IMG/VR virus record: IMGVR_UViG_3300022745_000034 | Coordinates: 1-63,900 of that record | Reading direction: 5' to 3' (one strand) | DNA: 63,900 bases | Origin: a virus | Shown here: in pieces, positions 55,174 through 63,900 of the stretch | Numbering within the stretch: the stretch's first letter is position 1 | How the letters are laid out: every line of letters starts with the position of its first letter | Translations under genes and position numbers: made by a program | The notes under the pieces: generated by a model | The model's database searches: none | Told to the model about the DNA's origin: nothing | What the model saw: the letters and a program-made list of their open reading frames with translations, nothing else

Positions 55174-56181
55174 ATGGCATCCATTATCAAGGTTGGCGAC
55201 CACTGGCGGGTGCAGATCCGGCGCAAGGGGCATGCCTCGATCAGCGAGACATTCCCGACCAAGACCCTGGCCCAGAAGTGGGCCCATGACACCGAATCCA
55301 AGATCAATGACCGGCGCTACCGCGATGAGCGCAGCCTGGACAAGATCACCCTGGGCGAACTGATTAAGCAGTACCGCGAGGAACTGTCCCACGTCGAGTT
55401 TGGCAAGAACAAAGACGCTGTGCTCAAGGCGCTGGATGCCAAGCTGGGCGACCTAACCCTGGCCGAACTGACCGACGACCGGCTAACCCAGTTTGTGCGC
55501 GACCGGCGCAAGGAAGGCGCGGGCGGTGTGACCATTGCCATCGACTTGACCTACCTGGGTGGCATATTCAAGACGGCCCGCCAGATATGGAAGATGCCGG
55601 TCAGCATGGATGCACTGGCCACCGCCCGGGCCTACATGAGCCACGTCAAGATAAGCACCCGGTCGAAGGAGCGTACCCGCCGCCCCACCGTCGACGAACT
55701 TACCCGGCTGTGCGACTACTTTGACAAGCATTCCCGCCTGCCCATGCGCGACATCATCCAATTCGCAGTGGCCACGGCCATGCGCCTGGACGAAATCATG
55801 CGCCTGCGCTGGGCCGATCTGAATGAAGCGGACAAAACCATCGTGATCCGCGACCGCAAGCACCCAAACCAGAAGGAAGGTAACGATCAGGAGGTGCCAT
55901 TGCTGGGCGACTCATTTGCCATTGCCATGCGCCAGCCGCGCGATGCAGACCGAATATTCCCCCATAGCGGGAGCACGATCAGCAGCATATTCCCGCGCGC
56001 CTGTCAGGCCTTGGGCATTGTGGATCTGCGCTTCCATGACCTGCGGCATGAGGGCGTCAGCCGCTTGTTCGAGCGCGGATTCAGGATTGAACAGGTGTCG
56101 CTCGTGTCAGGGCACCGCGACTGGAAAATGCTTAAGCGATATACCCAACTCAAGGCAGCAGACCTCCACCGGTTGGCATAA
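55174..56181 (+). CDS. int: Tyrosine site-specific integrase, 335 aa
   Basis: N-terminal arm-binding-type segment (GDHWRVQIRRKGHASISETF), core-binding helices, then the catalytic tyrosine recombinase domain: R204 (TAMRLDEIMRLRW), H288-x-x-R291 (HDLRHEG), H314 (SGHRDW) and nucleophile Y323 (RYTQL). Complete in length and residues. It integrates and excises the prophage. The attachment site is not found; no tRNA gene or tRNA fragment lies beside it. Confidence 0.9.
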   Translation: MASIIKVGDHWRVQIRRKGHASISETFPTKTLAQKWAHDTESKINDRRYRDERSLDKITLGELIKQYREELSHVEFGKNKDAVLKALDAKLGDLTLAELTDDRLTQFVRDRRKEGAGGVTIAIDLTYLGGIFKTARQIWKMPVSMDALATARAYMSHVKISTRSKERTRRPTVDELTRLCDYFDKHSRLPMRDIIQFAVATAMRLDEIMRLRWADLNEADKTIVIRDRKHPNQKEGNDQEVPLLGDSFAIAMRQPRDADRIFPHSGSTISSIFPRACQALGIVDLRFHDLRHEGVSRLFERGFRIEQVSLVSGHRDWKMLKRYTQLKAADLHRLA

Positions 56182-56401
56182 CCCTTGCTGCTAAGTAGGC
56201 TTTGCGCAACCTTCCACTTCCGTGCCATTCAGCCTCGTACCAACACCCATCCTAGAGTTAATGCTTCAGACAACCGATGACCCCCAAGCCGACGAGGCCA
56301 TAGCCGAACTGAACAGGCTACGTGACGTGCATTGTCACTTGCTGACGCATTTTGTTGCAGTGCAAAAACAGAATCAGGCCAGTGCGTCTGGCCTGAAATC
56401 T
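56182..56401. other. Gap between integrase and giant gene, possible attP region
   Basis: 220 bases with no supported gene; it contains the terminator at 56365. attP usually lies next to int, so this gap is the natural place, but I see no tRNA-like stretch, clear direct repeats or core to name. A weak plus-strand frame (56222-56461) is listed among rejected items. Confidence 0.35.
56365..56395 (-). terminator. Terminator after the giant polyvalent gene
   Basis: On the minus strand CAGGCCAG-ACGCA-CTGGCCTG (perfect 8-bp stem, 56395-56375) is followed by ATTCTGTTTTTG. It lies 7 bases after the stop at 56402 and ends the late transcript at the integrase side. Confidence 0.85.
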
Positions 56402-59400
56402 CTACTTGGAGAGGTCAAGCCCGACCCGACCACGCATTTCCCTCGGCGCAGACTTGATTAGGCGCGTGTCCTTGTCTGTGGCCATCTGACGCGCCAAGTT
56501 TCGGATCTGGTCAGGCGTGATCTGGATAGCCGTCCGGGGGTTCTTGCGGTTCCAGTCGTCCAGTCGCTTTTGCGCATCCTTGGCCATATCCGTGTCGTTG
56601 TCAGCAAGTGCGCGCACCCACTGATTAACGATGCTGGATTCGGTGTGCTTCTGGAGCGCAATGTCTTGCTGCACCGGCATTGTCTTGCGGGTTTCCTGCG
56701 CCACCACGGTAGGCTGGAAGCCAACCGCTTTGACAGCAGCATCACCCAGACCCACGTCTATAACCTTGCGGCCTTTCGTGTCAGTGGAATAGCCCTTCTT
56801 GGCCATTTCAGCCGCTGCCAGCAGATCCTTGATGGCCTTGGGCGCCAAGTTCTGGGCGGCCTTACCGGTGTTGCCTTCGACCGCTGCGTCATAGGCGTCA
56901 CCAATCTGACCGGCCATGCCCGCAGTTGGGCCAAGCACCTCGGTGAACTGCCGGCCACGATTGTCAGCATTGCTAGGCTTGAGTATCCCGGTGCCTGGGA
57001 TCAGGTTGCCAAGCCCCATGCGGCCAGAGAAGTCCAGCGGCAGGTATGGAGACACGCCGTACAGGAACATATCGCCCAGTCCCTTGCCAAGAAGGTCATA
57101 TGCAAGGCGGCGCTTGTTGCGCTTCATGTTGGTGTCCAGGCCAAACATCTGGCCAACCGTGTCAATCAGGTCATCCAAGTCGTCGGAGAACGGCAGGCCT
57201 TCCTCACCGGCCGCCAGCATGAGAACAGCCAGCATGATGATGGCAGCCCGTTTACCCTCAGTTCCGCCGTTCTTCCACATGCGACCAAGTAGCTCAACGT
57301 ACATGATGCTGAACTGCTTGAACGTCATCAGCGTGCGACCGATACCGCCTTGCGACCAGTTGGGCCGATTGACCTTGTTGTAAATGCCCTGCGTTTCGTT
57401 CACGGCCCGCACGGCAAAGGCGTAGGGGTTCTTTTCTTTATTGGCCTTGGCCACGTCCCATGCCGCGAGGAATGTCAGCTTGCGGTTGAACCCTTCGGCC
57501 ACGGCAAACATGGAGCCCCACAGCGTCAAGAAAGCATTGATGCGGGCCCGGGCGTCCTCACTTCCAGCCTTGATCTTGCCGCCAACACCTGGGATTTTGG
57601 CCAACTGGTTGACCAAGCCAGACGCAACGCCCTGGGCGCCAACGCTGTAAAGGTGGAAGATTTCTTGCGCGTCAACAATCCCCTCCTGGCTGGCGCGCTT
57701 AAGTGCATCGCGCAGCTCAGGGTCTGTGATTTCCTTGCGCCCCATGGCGTATGGAACCGCCTTGGCCAGCGCCTTTGTGGAAGTGGTAATGCCGAACTGC
57801 GAGAGGTACGGCGCCGTCATCATCACCGGCTGGGTAAGGTTGACCGCAGCCGACGCCACAGATCCACCAAGGAACCAAGCGAACATGACCGATGACAGCG
57901 GTGCCGCTGGGTCATTTGGGTCAAGCACATACTTCTTGAGCCGGATCGCCTCGTCCAGCACGTCGCCCTTTTCCTTGGGGATGTACTTGATGGCGTTGTT
58001 CAGGTCGCGCAGGTAGTAGCGCTGGGCGGCATGCCGTCCGTTGCTGGTGATGAAGTTGGACAACACCCGGGGCAAGTCCTCGCTGTATCCGGATGTGCCC
58101 TTGCGGTGCAGGCGGCGCTTCAAGGCGCTGCGATCATTCATTGCCAGTTCGATGTACTTGCGCATGGCGCTGTCAGCGCCAATGGCTTCTGCGAACAGGG
58201 CCAGCGTTTCCGGTGAAATGCCGGCATACAACTCGTGGCTTGTCTGGCTCTTGGTTCCAGCCGTCACCTTGATGTCGTCGCGGTCCTTGTATTTGGCCTC
58301 CATCATGGAGCGCACCGACTTGGCTTCGCCTTCGGTTTCGTACTGGCCGTAGAACTCAGTCAGCGATTCGCCGTTTTCGTCACGCAGTACATTGCCGTGG
58401 TTGTCGATGTGCTGCACGGTCACCGTGTACTTGCCAAATCGCATGAGCGGCGCATACCCTGCGATTTTCAGGTTCTTGGCCGTCACAAATATCTTGTCGA
58501 TGTTGCGCTTGGTTTCTAGGTAGCTGGAGCGCACCGCCCGCAATTCGGCAGACTGTTCATCGGCGCCCATCTTCTCAGCCGCCTTGATGGCACGGTCAAG
58601 CATCTTGATCTGCTTCTTGATTTCATCGACGATCATCTTTTCGGCACCACGCGGGTCGTCGATGATCTGGCGGCGCATGGTCTTGGGGATAACGCTCTGC
58701 GCCATGGCGTAGGCCTCGGCGGCAGCCACCTCGTCCAAGCTGGCATCAATGGCGGCACGACCCTGCTTATAGAGCGCGATACCGGTGTCGTTGAGTCCGC
58801 GTGCGCGCAACTCAGCATCGCTCCACACTTTGCCCTGCAATACACCTTCACCGGCAAGCGTTCCTTCAAATATCGCATCGGCTGCCTGTTGCAGATTGTT
58901 GTCTGACCGCTTGCCTCGGATCAACTGCTTGGCCGCTGATTTCACATCATCCACGCGGGGTAGAACGCCGGGTGCCAACTCGGCCGGCCGGATGCTGGTC
59001 AGTGAAACCTCGTTCTGCATCGCATTGACATAGGCGAACACCTTGCCGAAGTGGCGGTCCTTCAGAGCCTTGTTGTACTGGGTTGAAAGCGTCTTGTGGT
59101 ACAGGCCGAAGGTTTGCAGGCTCTTTCCGTCTTTGTTACCAAAGAATTGCATGGCGTCACGCTGCACCTTGGCCATGGTGTCGCGGACATTGAAATCAAT
59201 ACCGGTGGAGCTAGATTCCATCTTGCCCGCAGCGTAGTCGCCCAGATACTGGCTGGCGATTTCCATGACCTTCTTGTAATCGGTCAGGTATTGCTCGGTG
59301 CGCGGTGTGTAGCCCACCTTGCCCAAGACCGACTTAATTAGGTCGATGGCCAGCGTTGCAACTTTGCGCAGCAGTTCAGGGCTCTTGGCCGCTATGGCAT

Positions 59401-62400
59401 CCCAGAATCCGGGCTCCATGAAGGCATCAGAGCCAATCTCGGCCATGAATTCTTCATGCTTTTTGTCGGCATCCTTGGCGCGCTTGGCAGTCGCTGTTTC
59501 CAGAAACTTCTTATAGAGGGCTGGCTTGATGAATGGCCGAACCGCCTCTACAAACTCGTCGTACAGGTCTGGGTTGTCTTTGCGTAGCTGGTGAACAATC
59601 TCGTGACCAAGGATTGACAGATGTGGCCGGTCGTTGCCGGTGGCCAGCAGGTAATTTATTCCGTTGGCGTTGGCGCCATTGAAGAAGTAGAACTGACTTC
59701 TTTCCCGTCCACTAAGCAATGGGTTTGGCAGCACCCACTGGACCCGCTGGCCGAATGCTTTTTCAATTTCTCGGAACGCCTCATTTCCTTGTACTTCTGC
59801 GGCGACATACCCCAGAACTCCATCGTGTACGGTTTGCCCGTTCGCACGCAGGTATTGCACAAGACTACTGTTAAGTGCTCGGACATTCTTCAGTTCTGTT
59901 TCTGTTGGGTTCTTTTTGACTAGGGCGTTGCTTGGCTCAATCGTATCAGCGCCGTCCAAAGCCTGAAAATCAATGCCTGCATTGTCGCTGCCATTGAAGA
60001 ACTCTCCAAGCGCCTCGCCAAACCCGAGTTTCTGGAGCTTGGCTTTCTGTTGTTCAATGCCATTGGCAACTGCCGTCTTCTGGCTTTGCGGAACGTCTGG
60101 CCCCTTGGCCAGCAGTGCGCGCTGGATCTTTTTGTATTCCTCGCGCGCAGCTTCCAAATCTTTGGCCTGGGCAAACGGCTGCTTGGACTGCTCACGCAAA
60201 GCCACGCTGTCCTTCTGTGCCTTTTCAATGGAAGCCTTGGTGTCTTCCTGTGCGGCGCTCAGGCGGTCAACGTAGTTCTTCATGCGCTGCACAAAGCCGC
60301 TGGCGCTGAATGCGTCGGTGCCTCCCCATGAGCCAATCTCACCGGTGGGCGAAGAAGCAAAAAGCCACCCTGCCCTGTTGCTGAACGTGAACTCCAGCCC
60401 GCGATAGTTCACGACCAGCCCATCGGACATACCAGCACGCACGACCGACGTTGCCTTGTTCAATTCGGCCTGGGCGGCTTCCTTGTCCTTGAACACCTTG
60501 CCGCCCACGGTAATGGGCGCAAAGCCTTCTTTGTCCAGCGGGTGCTTTTTGGAAGTGGCAATCAGCGCGGCCAGTTCTTCCAAGCGGCGCGGGCCGTACT
60601 TCTGGGCATACTGGTCAGCGTCCCGCGACTTGCGGGTCATGGCCAGAACCTCGTCAGCATGCGCGGATTGCAAGCGCTCCAGGCGCTTGACATCGTTGCG
60701 CAGCTTTGTTTCTTCCAGAATCAGCGGGTCGCCGGATGCGGCAGCCTTCATGTCGGCAGAATTGGCGGCCTCGCCCTCGATGTCGTCAATCTCATTGATC
60801 GTGCCATCGAAGTTGCGCAACTGCTCTATGCCGCGAGCCTTGTGCTCAAGGATCTGCCAACGGCGGGTGTCGTAGGTTTGCTCGGTGGCATAGCGGCCAA
60901 TGAACACCTCAAAGCCCTGCGGGTCACGCTCGTACAGTTCATTGCCGCGCCGGATGATCCGGCCTTCGCGCTGCTCCAAGTCGCTTGGGCGCCACGGTGC
61001 GTCGATGTGGTGCAGGCCGACAAGGCGCTTTTGCACGTTGGTGCCCGCGCCCATCTTGGGTGTTGAGCCCAGCAGGAAACGAACGTCTCCCGCATTGACC
61101 GCCTTGAATAGCTTGTCTTTGGCTACCGGTGTGGAATAGTCGTGGATGAAAGCAATCTCATGCTCGGGCACGCCCTTAGCCATCAGCTTGGCCTTGATGT
61201 CGTCGTACACCGAGAATGCGGCATTGCCAGAAATACCGGCAATGTCTTCACGGTTGAATGCCTCGCTGACCTCGGTATCGACCTCGTTGTCATTGTTGAA
61301 GTCGTCGATCTGCTCCTGGCTGATTTCACCGGCAGCTTCGCGCTTGTCGATCCAACGCTGTCGCTTGGCCGGGTCTGCCAGAAGTGCAGCCGCTGACTCC
61401 TTGGCCTCGGCTTTCGACGCCCGGGCGCCGATCAGCACCCCGCTTGCCGCGTCATAAACCTCGAACTGCTTGGATTCCTTCTGGCCCTTTTGCACGATGA
61501 AGTACGGCAGGCTCTCGAAGCCTGGGGCGGTGTGCATGGTCCCGCGCTTCATTTCAATGGAGCCGTTCTCACCGCGCACGTACAGGCGGCGCTCCTTGCT
61601 TGAGTACGACGACCGGGCCGATAGCGGGATAGACATATCGCAGAAGATCAACTGCGTGCCCTTGTCCGCTGCCCACTGGTGATACACCTTCATGGCATTG
61701 TCCACGGCCAAGTTGATCTTGGAGCCGGGGAAGTCAGCCGCATGCGGGTCGATCAGTCGGTAATCCAAACCGGCTTTGTTGGCCTCTCCGGTCAGGGACA
61801 GGGCATTGACCTTGCCCTTTGTCTCCTTGGTCAACTGCTTGAGGTTTGCAAACCGGCCAAGAATTGAGTTTGGATCGACCGTAACCACGGGGGTCATGGC
61901 CTTCTCGACAATCTTTAGGCGCGCGTCCTGCTCGGTGTCGAAGGTTCCAATGTGGGTGTTGCCAATCTTGGCTACCCACTTCCCGCTTTTCTCGTCTTTG
62001 GTTACGCTGATTTCGTCATTCAGGTCGGCTTCAAACCGAATGCTTCCATCTTCCAGTGTCTCGGCCTTGGGCATGCCCATGAGCGAAGCCACGGCGGGCG
62101 AGCGCTTGGCCACAAACAACTGGGGTTTTCCTCCGACCATCTTCGGCACCGGGAACCGTTTGCCCTGCGCTTCTTCCTGGGCGCGCAAGTCGTCCAGGGT
62201 GATCGTGTCGGCAAAGGTATTGAACAGGCCCATCAACCCGGGCAGGTTGGTGAACTTGGCGAATCGGGTGGACTGGCGGTATCCGCTGCCAGAAGGTGCT
62301 ACCTCGTAGACGTTCTCAACGCTGCCGAACTGCTTGGCCCAAGCGTCAAATACGTGCAGCCCTTCTTTCTTGAGGGTTGGGTACTGCATGTACCGCTGCA

Positions 62401-63900
62401 TGTTGAACATTTCCACCAGGGAATTCGACACAGGCGTGCCGGTGGCGGTGATATACGGCGCCTTCTCTCCAAATGTGTCGAACATCCAGCGGGTTTTGAC
62501 AAACAGGTCAAAGGCTTTGGCCGACCCGTTGGGGTTGCCCATGCCCGGGTTTCTGTCCATGGTGGAGTTGTAGGCCAGATTCTTGAACTCGTGCATTTCG
62601 TCGATGAACATGGCATCAATGCCAAGCTCGTCAAACGTCACCACCTTGCTGCGCTGGCCAATGGCCGAGAGCTTGTCCTTCATCTTGGCTTCCAGGCGGG
62701 AGCGAATGCCCTCCATGTCGCGGATGATGTTGCGGTCGCCCCGGCTGCGCTTCATGTCCTCGATGGCCTGGGCCACCTCGTCGATCTGCTCTTGCAGCAC
62801 CGCGCGCTCGGTTGCTTCCGGCAGGCCAATCTTCTTGAGACTGGAATGACCGATCACCACCGCGTCCCAGTCGCCGGTAATTATCTTGGAAAACATGCGT
62901 TCGCGCTTGTCCTTGGAGAAATCCTCTGGTGTTGCGGCCAGAATGTTCGACCCTGGGTACAGGCGCGTGAACTCACTGCGCCATTGCAGCGTCAGGTGAT
63001 TGGGCACGATGAACAGGGGTTTGCGTGCAATGCCCAAGCGGCGCATTTCCATGGCCAAGGTCGCCATTTCAAACGTCTTACCGGCGCCCACCACATGGTC
63101 ATAGAGCACTTGGTAGGACTGCAAACCGCGCCACACACCATTCTTTTGGTGCTCCAGCAGTTGAATTGCCGGGTTCATGCCTGGGAATGACAGGTGCTGG
63201 CCGTCGTACTTGCGCTCAACGATCCGGTTCATCTTGTCGTTGTAGATCGCAGCCATGTTGTCGGCGCGGGTGGCGTCTTCCCAAACCCACTTCTGCCACT
63301 CGGCCTTGATGGCGTTTTGCTTTTCGCGCGCGGCCTCGGTTTCCTTCTCCATCACCACGGTCGTGGTCGTGCCGTCTGGGTTGCGGTAGGTCTTCTTGAC
63401 CACGGCACCGCGCCCCAGCATGGTCATCTGGAACAGTTCTTGAGCGCTCAATTCAGACGTACCGAACTTGCCGGTGTTCAGCGCTTGGTCAGTGCCTCCG
63501 TGGTAGGCCATGAGCCACTGGCCGGTGGACTTCACATAAGCTGCCGTGGCATTGCCGCCTGAAATGTGCTTCACGAACTGCTCGTACAGTTCGTCCGGCA
63601 CAAACGCCGCACCGATGCTCACCGAGATTTCGCTGGGCTTCTTGTCTTTGGGGATGACCTTTTGCAGCGCTTCCACATTGCGCTTGTACTTGGAGTCGTC
63701 CTTGGCCGCCGCCTGGGCTTCTGCCAGCTTTGTCTTAACGTCGCCAGATAGGTATTCGTCGGATGTGACGATGCCGTTTTGCGGGTCGTCATACACCACA
63801 TCACCAAGCTCTTTGATGATGGCGTCCATGGGCTTGCCATAGACTTCTTCCATATAGGCGCCGTCTACCTTGCCCCGGTAGTTCAGCGAGGCCAGCAATG
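56402..63900 (-). CDS. Giant polyvalent virion protein, C-terminal part (SF2 helicase, zincin-like domain, PLxRFG region)
   Basis: Continuation of the gene that starts at 6018. This stretch encodes residues about 1930-4427, and the first 233 bases repeat the window start. A Swi2/Snf2-like helicase contains Walker A VGAGKT (K2203), DEMH box at 2362, TATGTPVSNS, and a C-terminal QREGRIIRRGN motif. Next comes a coiled, charged region, then an HEIVH zinc-protease-like motif at 3361-3365. A perfect PLMRFG at about 3746 is the signature of PLxRFG domains of phage polyvalent proteins (Iyer and Aravind scheme). Two hydrophobic stretches lie near 3940 and 4145. Together with the N-terminal half this is a one-chain ejection, modification and remodelling protein. 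The stop is at 56402, followed by a hairpin plus T-tract. Which parts are active in the virion or in the host is not visible from sequence. Confidence 0.92.
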   Translation of the reverse strand, partial: LLASLNYRGKVDGAYMEEVYGKPMDAIIKELGDVVYDDPQNGIVTSDEYLSGDVKTKLAEAQAAAKDDSKYKRNVEALQKVIPKDKKPSEISVSIGAAFVPDELYEQFVKHISGGNATAAYVKSTGQWLMAYHGGTDQALNTGKFGTSELSAQELFQMTMLGRGAVVKKTYRNPDGTTTTVVMEKETEAAREKQNAIKAEWQKWVWEDATRADNMAAIYNDKMNRIVERKYDGQHLSFPGMNPAIQLLEHQKNGVWRGLQSYQVLYDHVVGAGKTFEMATLAMEMRRLGIARKPLFIVPNHLTLQWRSEFTRLYPGSNILAATPEDFSKDKRERMFSKIITGDWDAVVIGHSSLKKIGLPEATERAVLQEQIDEVAQAIEDMKRSRGDRNIIRDMEGIRSRLEAKMKDKLSAIGQRSKVVTFDELGIDAMFIDEMHEFKNLAYNSTMDRNPGMGNPNGSAKAFDLFVKTRWMFDTFGEKAPYITATGTPVSNSLVEMFNMQRYMQYPTLKKEGLHVFDAWAKQFGSVENVYEVAPSGSGYRQSTRFAKFTNLPGLMGLFNTFADTITLDDLRAQEEAQGKRFPVPKMVGGKPQLFVAKRSPAVASLMGMPKAETLEDGSIRFEADLNDEISVTKDEKSGKWVAKIGNTHIGTFDTEQDARLKIVEKAMTPVVTVDPNSILGRFANLKQLTKETKGKVNALSLTGEANKAGLDYRLIDPHAADFPGSKINLAVDNAMKVYHQWAADKGTQLIFCDMSIPLSARSSYSSKERRLYVRGENGSIEMKRGTMHTAPGFESLPYFIVQKGQKESKQFEVYDAASGVLIGARASKAEAKESAAALLADPAKRQRWIDKREAAGEISQEQIDDFNNDNEVDTEVSEAFNREDIAGISGNAAFSVYDDIKAKLMAKGVPEHEIAFIHDYSTPVAKDKLFKAVNAGDVRFLLGSTPKMGAGTNVQKRLVGLHHIDAPWRPSDLEQREGRIIRRGNELYERDPQGFEVFIGRYATEQTYDTRRWQILEHKARGIEQLRNFDGTINEIDDIEGEAANSADMKAAASGDPLILEETKLRNDVKRLERLQSAHADEVLAMTRKSRDADQYAQKYGPRRLEELAALIATSKKHPLDKEGFAPITVGGKVFKDKEAAQAELNKATSVVRAGMSDGLVVNYRGLEFTFSNRAGWLFASSPTGEIGSWGGTDAFSASGFVQRMKNYVDRLSAAQEDTKASIEKAQKDSVALREQSKQPFAQAKDLEAAREEYKKIQRALLAKGPDVPQSQKTAVANGIEQQKAKLQKLGFGEALGEFFNGSDNAGIDFQALDGADTIEPSNALVKKNPTETELKNVRALNSSLVQYLRANGQTVHDGVLGYVAAEVQGNEAFREIEKAFGQRVQWVLPNPLLSGRERSQFYFFNGANANGINYLLATGNDRPHLSILGHEIVHQLRKDNPDLYDEFVEAVRPFIKPALYKKFLETATAKRAKDADKKHEEFMAEIGSDAFMEPGFWDAIAAKSPELLRKVATLAIDLIKSVLGKVGYTPRTEQYLTDYKKVMEIASQYLGDYAAGKMESSSTGIDFNVRDTMAKVQRDAMQFFGNKDGKSLQTFGLYHKTLSTQYNKALKDRHFGKVFAYVNAMQNEVSLTSIRPAELAPGVLPRVDDVKSAAKQLIRGKRSDNNLQQAADAIFEGTLAGEGVLQGKVWSDAELRARGLNDTGIALYKQGRAAIDASLDEVAAAEAYAMAQSVIPKTMRRQIIDDPRGAEKMIVDEIKKQIKMLDRAIKAAEKMGADEQSAELRAVRSSYLETKRNIDKIFVTAKNLKIAGYAPLMRFGKYTVTVQHIDNHGNVLRDENGESLTEFYGQYETEGEAKSVRSMMEAKYKDRDDIKVTAGTKSQTSHELYAGISPETLALFAEAIGADSAMRKYIELAMNDRSALKRRLHRKGTSGYSEDLPRVLSNFITSNGRHAAQRYYLRDLNNAIKYIPKEKGDVLDEAIRLKKYVLDPNDPAAPLSSVMFAWFLGGSVASAAVNLTQPVMMTAPYLSQFGITTSTKALAKAVPYAMGRKEITDPELRDALKRASQEGIVDAQEIFHLYSVGAQGVASGLVNQLAKIPGVGGKIKAGSEDARARINAFLTLWGSMFAVAEGFNRKLTFLAAWDVAKANKEKNPYAFAVRAVNETQGIYNKVNRPNWSQGGIGRTLMTFKQFSIMYVELLGRMWKNGGTEGKRAAIIMLAVLMLAAGEEGLPFSDDLDDLIDTVGQMFGLDTNMKRNKRRLAYDLLGKGLGDMFLYGVSPYLPLDFSGRMGLGNLIPGTGILKPSNADNRGRQFTEVLGPTAGMAGQIGDAYDAAVEGNTGKAAQNLAPKAIKDLLAAAEMAKKGYSTDTKGRKVIDVGLGDAAVKAVGFQPTVVAQETRKTMPVQQDIALQKHTESSIVNQWVRALADNDTDMAKDAQKRLDDWNRKNPRTAIQITPDQIRNLARQMATDKDTRLIKSAPREMRGRVGLDLSK
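63668..63900. repeat. Terminal direct repeat, right copy
   Basis: Second copy of the 233-bp overlap with the start of the window; position 1 corresponds to 63668. It carries G at 63773 where the left copy has A at 106. Both copies code for the same segment (about residues 1930-2006) of the giant polyvalent protein. Confidence 0.93.

Noticed and set aside
56222-56461. Plus-strand frame of 79 codons after the integrase
   Set aside because: It overlaps the end of the giant gene and its terminator antisense, has no good ribosome-binding site and no recognised pattern.
1-63900. CRISPR arrays, rRNA or tRNA genes, insertion sequences
   Set aside because: None seen. The direct repeats found are short operators, iteron-like units or fibre repeats, not spacer arrays.

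Overview
The window is a complete, arbitrarily opened copy of a temperate bacteriophage (or prophage-like) genome of about 63.67 kb. The first 233 bases recur as the last 233 (1-233 = 63668-63900, one mismatch at 106/63773), so the sequence closes on itself and one giant minus-strand gene runs through the junction. The virion genes (P22-type portal, two connector/adaptor-like proteins, a nozzle-like protein, fibres, no tape measure or sheath) suggest a short-tailed, podovirus-like particle. The small-gene families and moderately GC-rich coding bias suggest a betaproteobacterial (Burkholderiales-like) host; that is inference.

Layout. (1) Minus strand, 35.1 kb down to 1 and on through the junction to 56.4 kb: one long late block. 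In transcription order it holds a VRR-NUC nuclease, small genes, the lysis cassette (TM protein, M15 endolysin, holin, Rz with embedded Rz1), terminase small and large subunits, portal, a cluster of putative virion appendage genes (22.4-27.8 kb), a spike-base-like protein, scaffold, major capsid protein, a decoration-like protein, connectors, fibres and chaperones, two internal virion proteins and a 4,427-residue polyvalent protein (lytic transglycosylase + N6-adenine methyltransferase + SF2 helicase + HExxH protease-like + PLxRFG region). (2) 35.12-35.62 kb: a 500-bp non-coding region with mirrored repeats, an AT-rich tract and a perfect DnaA box, a candidate replication origin. (3) Plus strand, 35.6-39.65 kb: small early genes with 4-nt start/stop overlaps. 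(4) Minus strand, 43.57-40.1 kb: Cro-like protein, small proteins and a large primase-helicase. (5) Plus strand, 43.7-55 kb: CI-like repressor, then a recombination/replication operon (Sak4-like ATPase, DUF669, DUF2303, PD-(D/E)XK nuclease, MazG-like, DEAD/DEAH helicase, HNH-AP2 endonuclease), with an anti-Thoeris (Tad2/DUF2829) candidate and an N4-Gp49-like protein. (6) 55.17-56.18 kb: a tyrosine integrase convergent with the giant gene.

How it works together. The CI/Cro-like switch lies between divergent genes and carries a perfect 11-bp inverted repeat. A second palindrome, TTGAG-N5-CTCAA, occurs exactly seven times. Six copies lie in the few percent of the genome that is non-coding, in front of early, late and integrase transcription units, and many one- or two-mismatch copies lie in other gaps. 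This looks like a dispersed operator network of the kind known for P1 C1 and for mycobacteriophage L5 stoperators. It and the giant wrap-around polyvalent protein are the most notable things here.

Gene boundaries rest on reading frames, overlaps and ribosome-binding sites. Functions rest on motif recognition by eye, without database searches.
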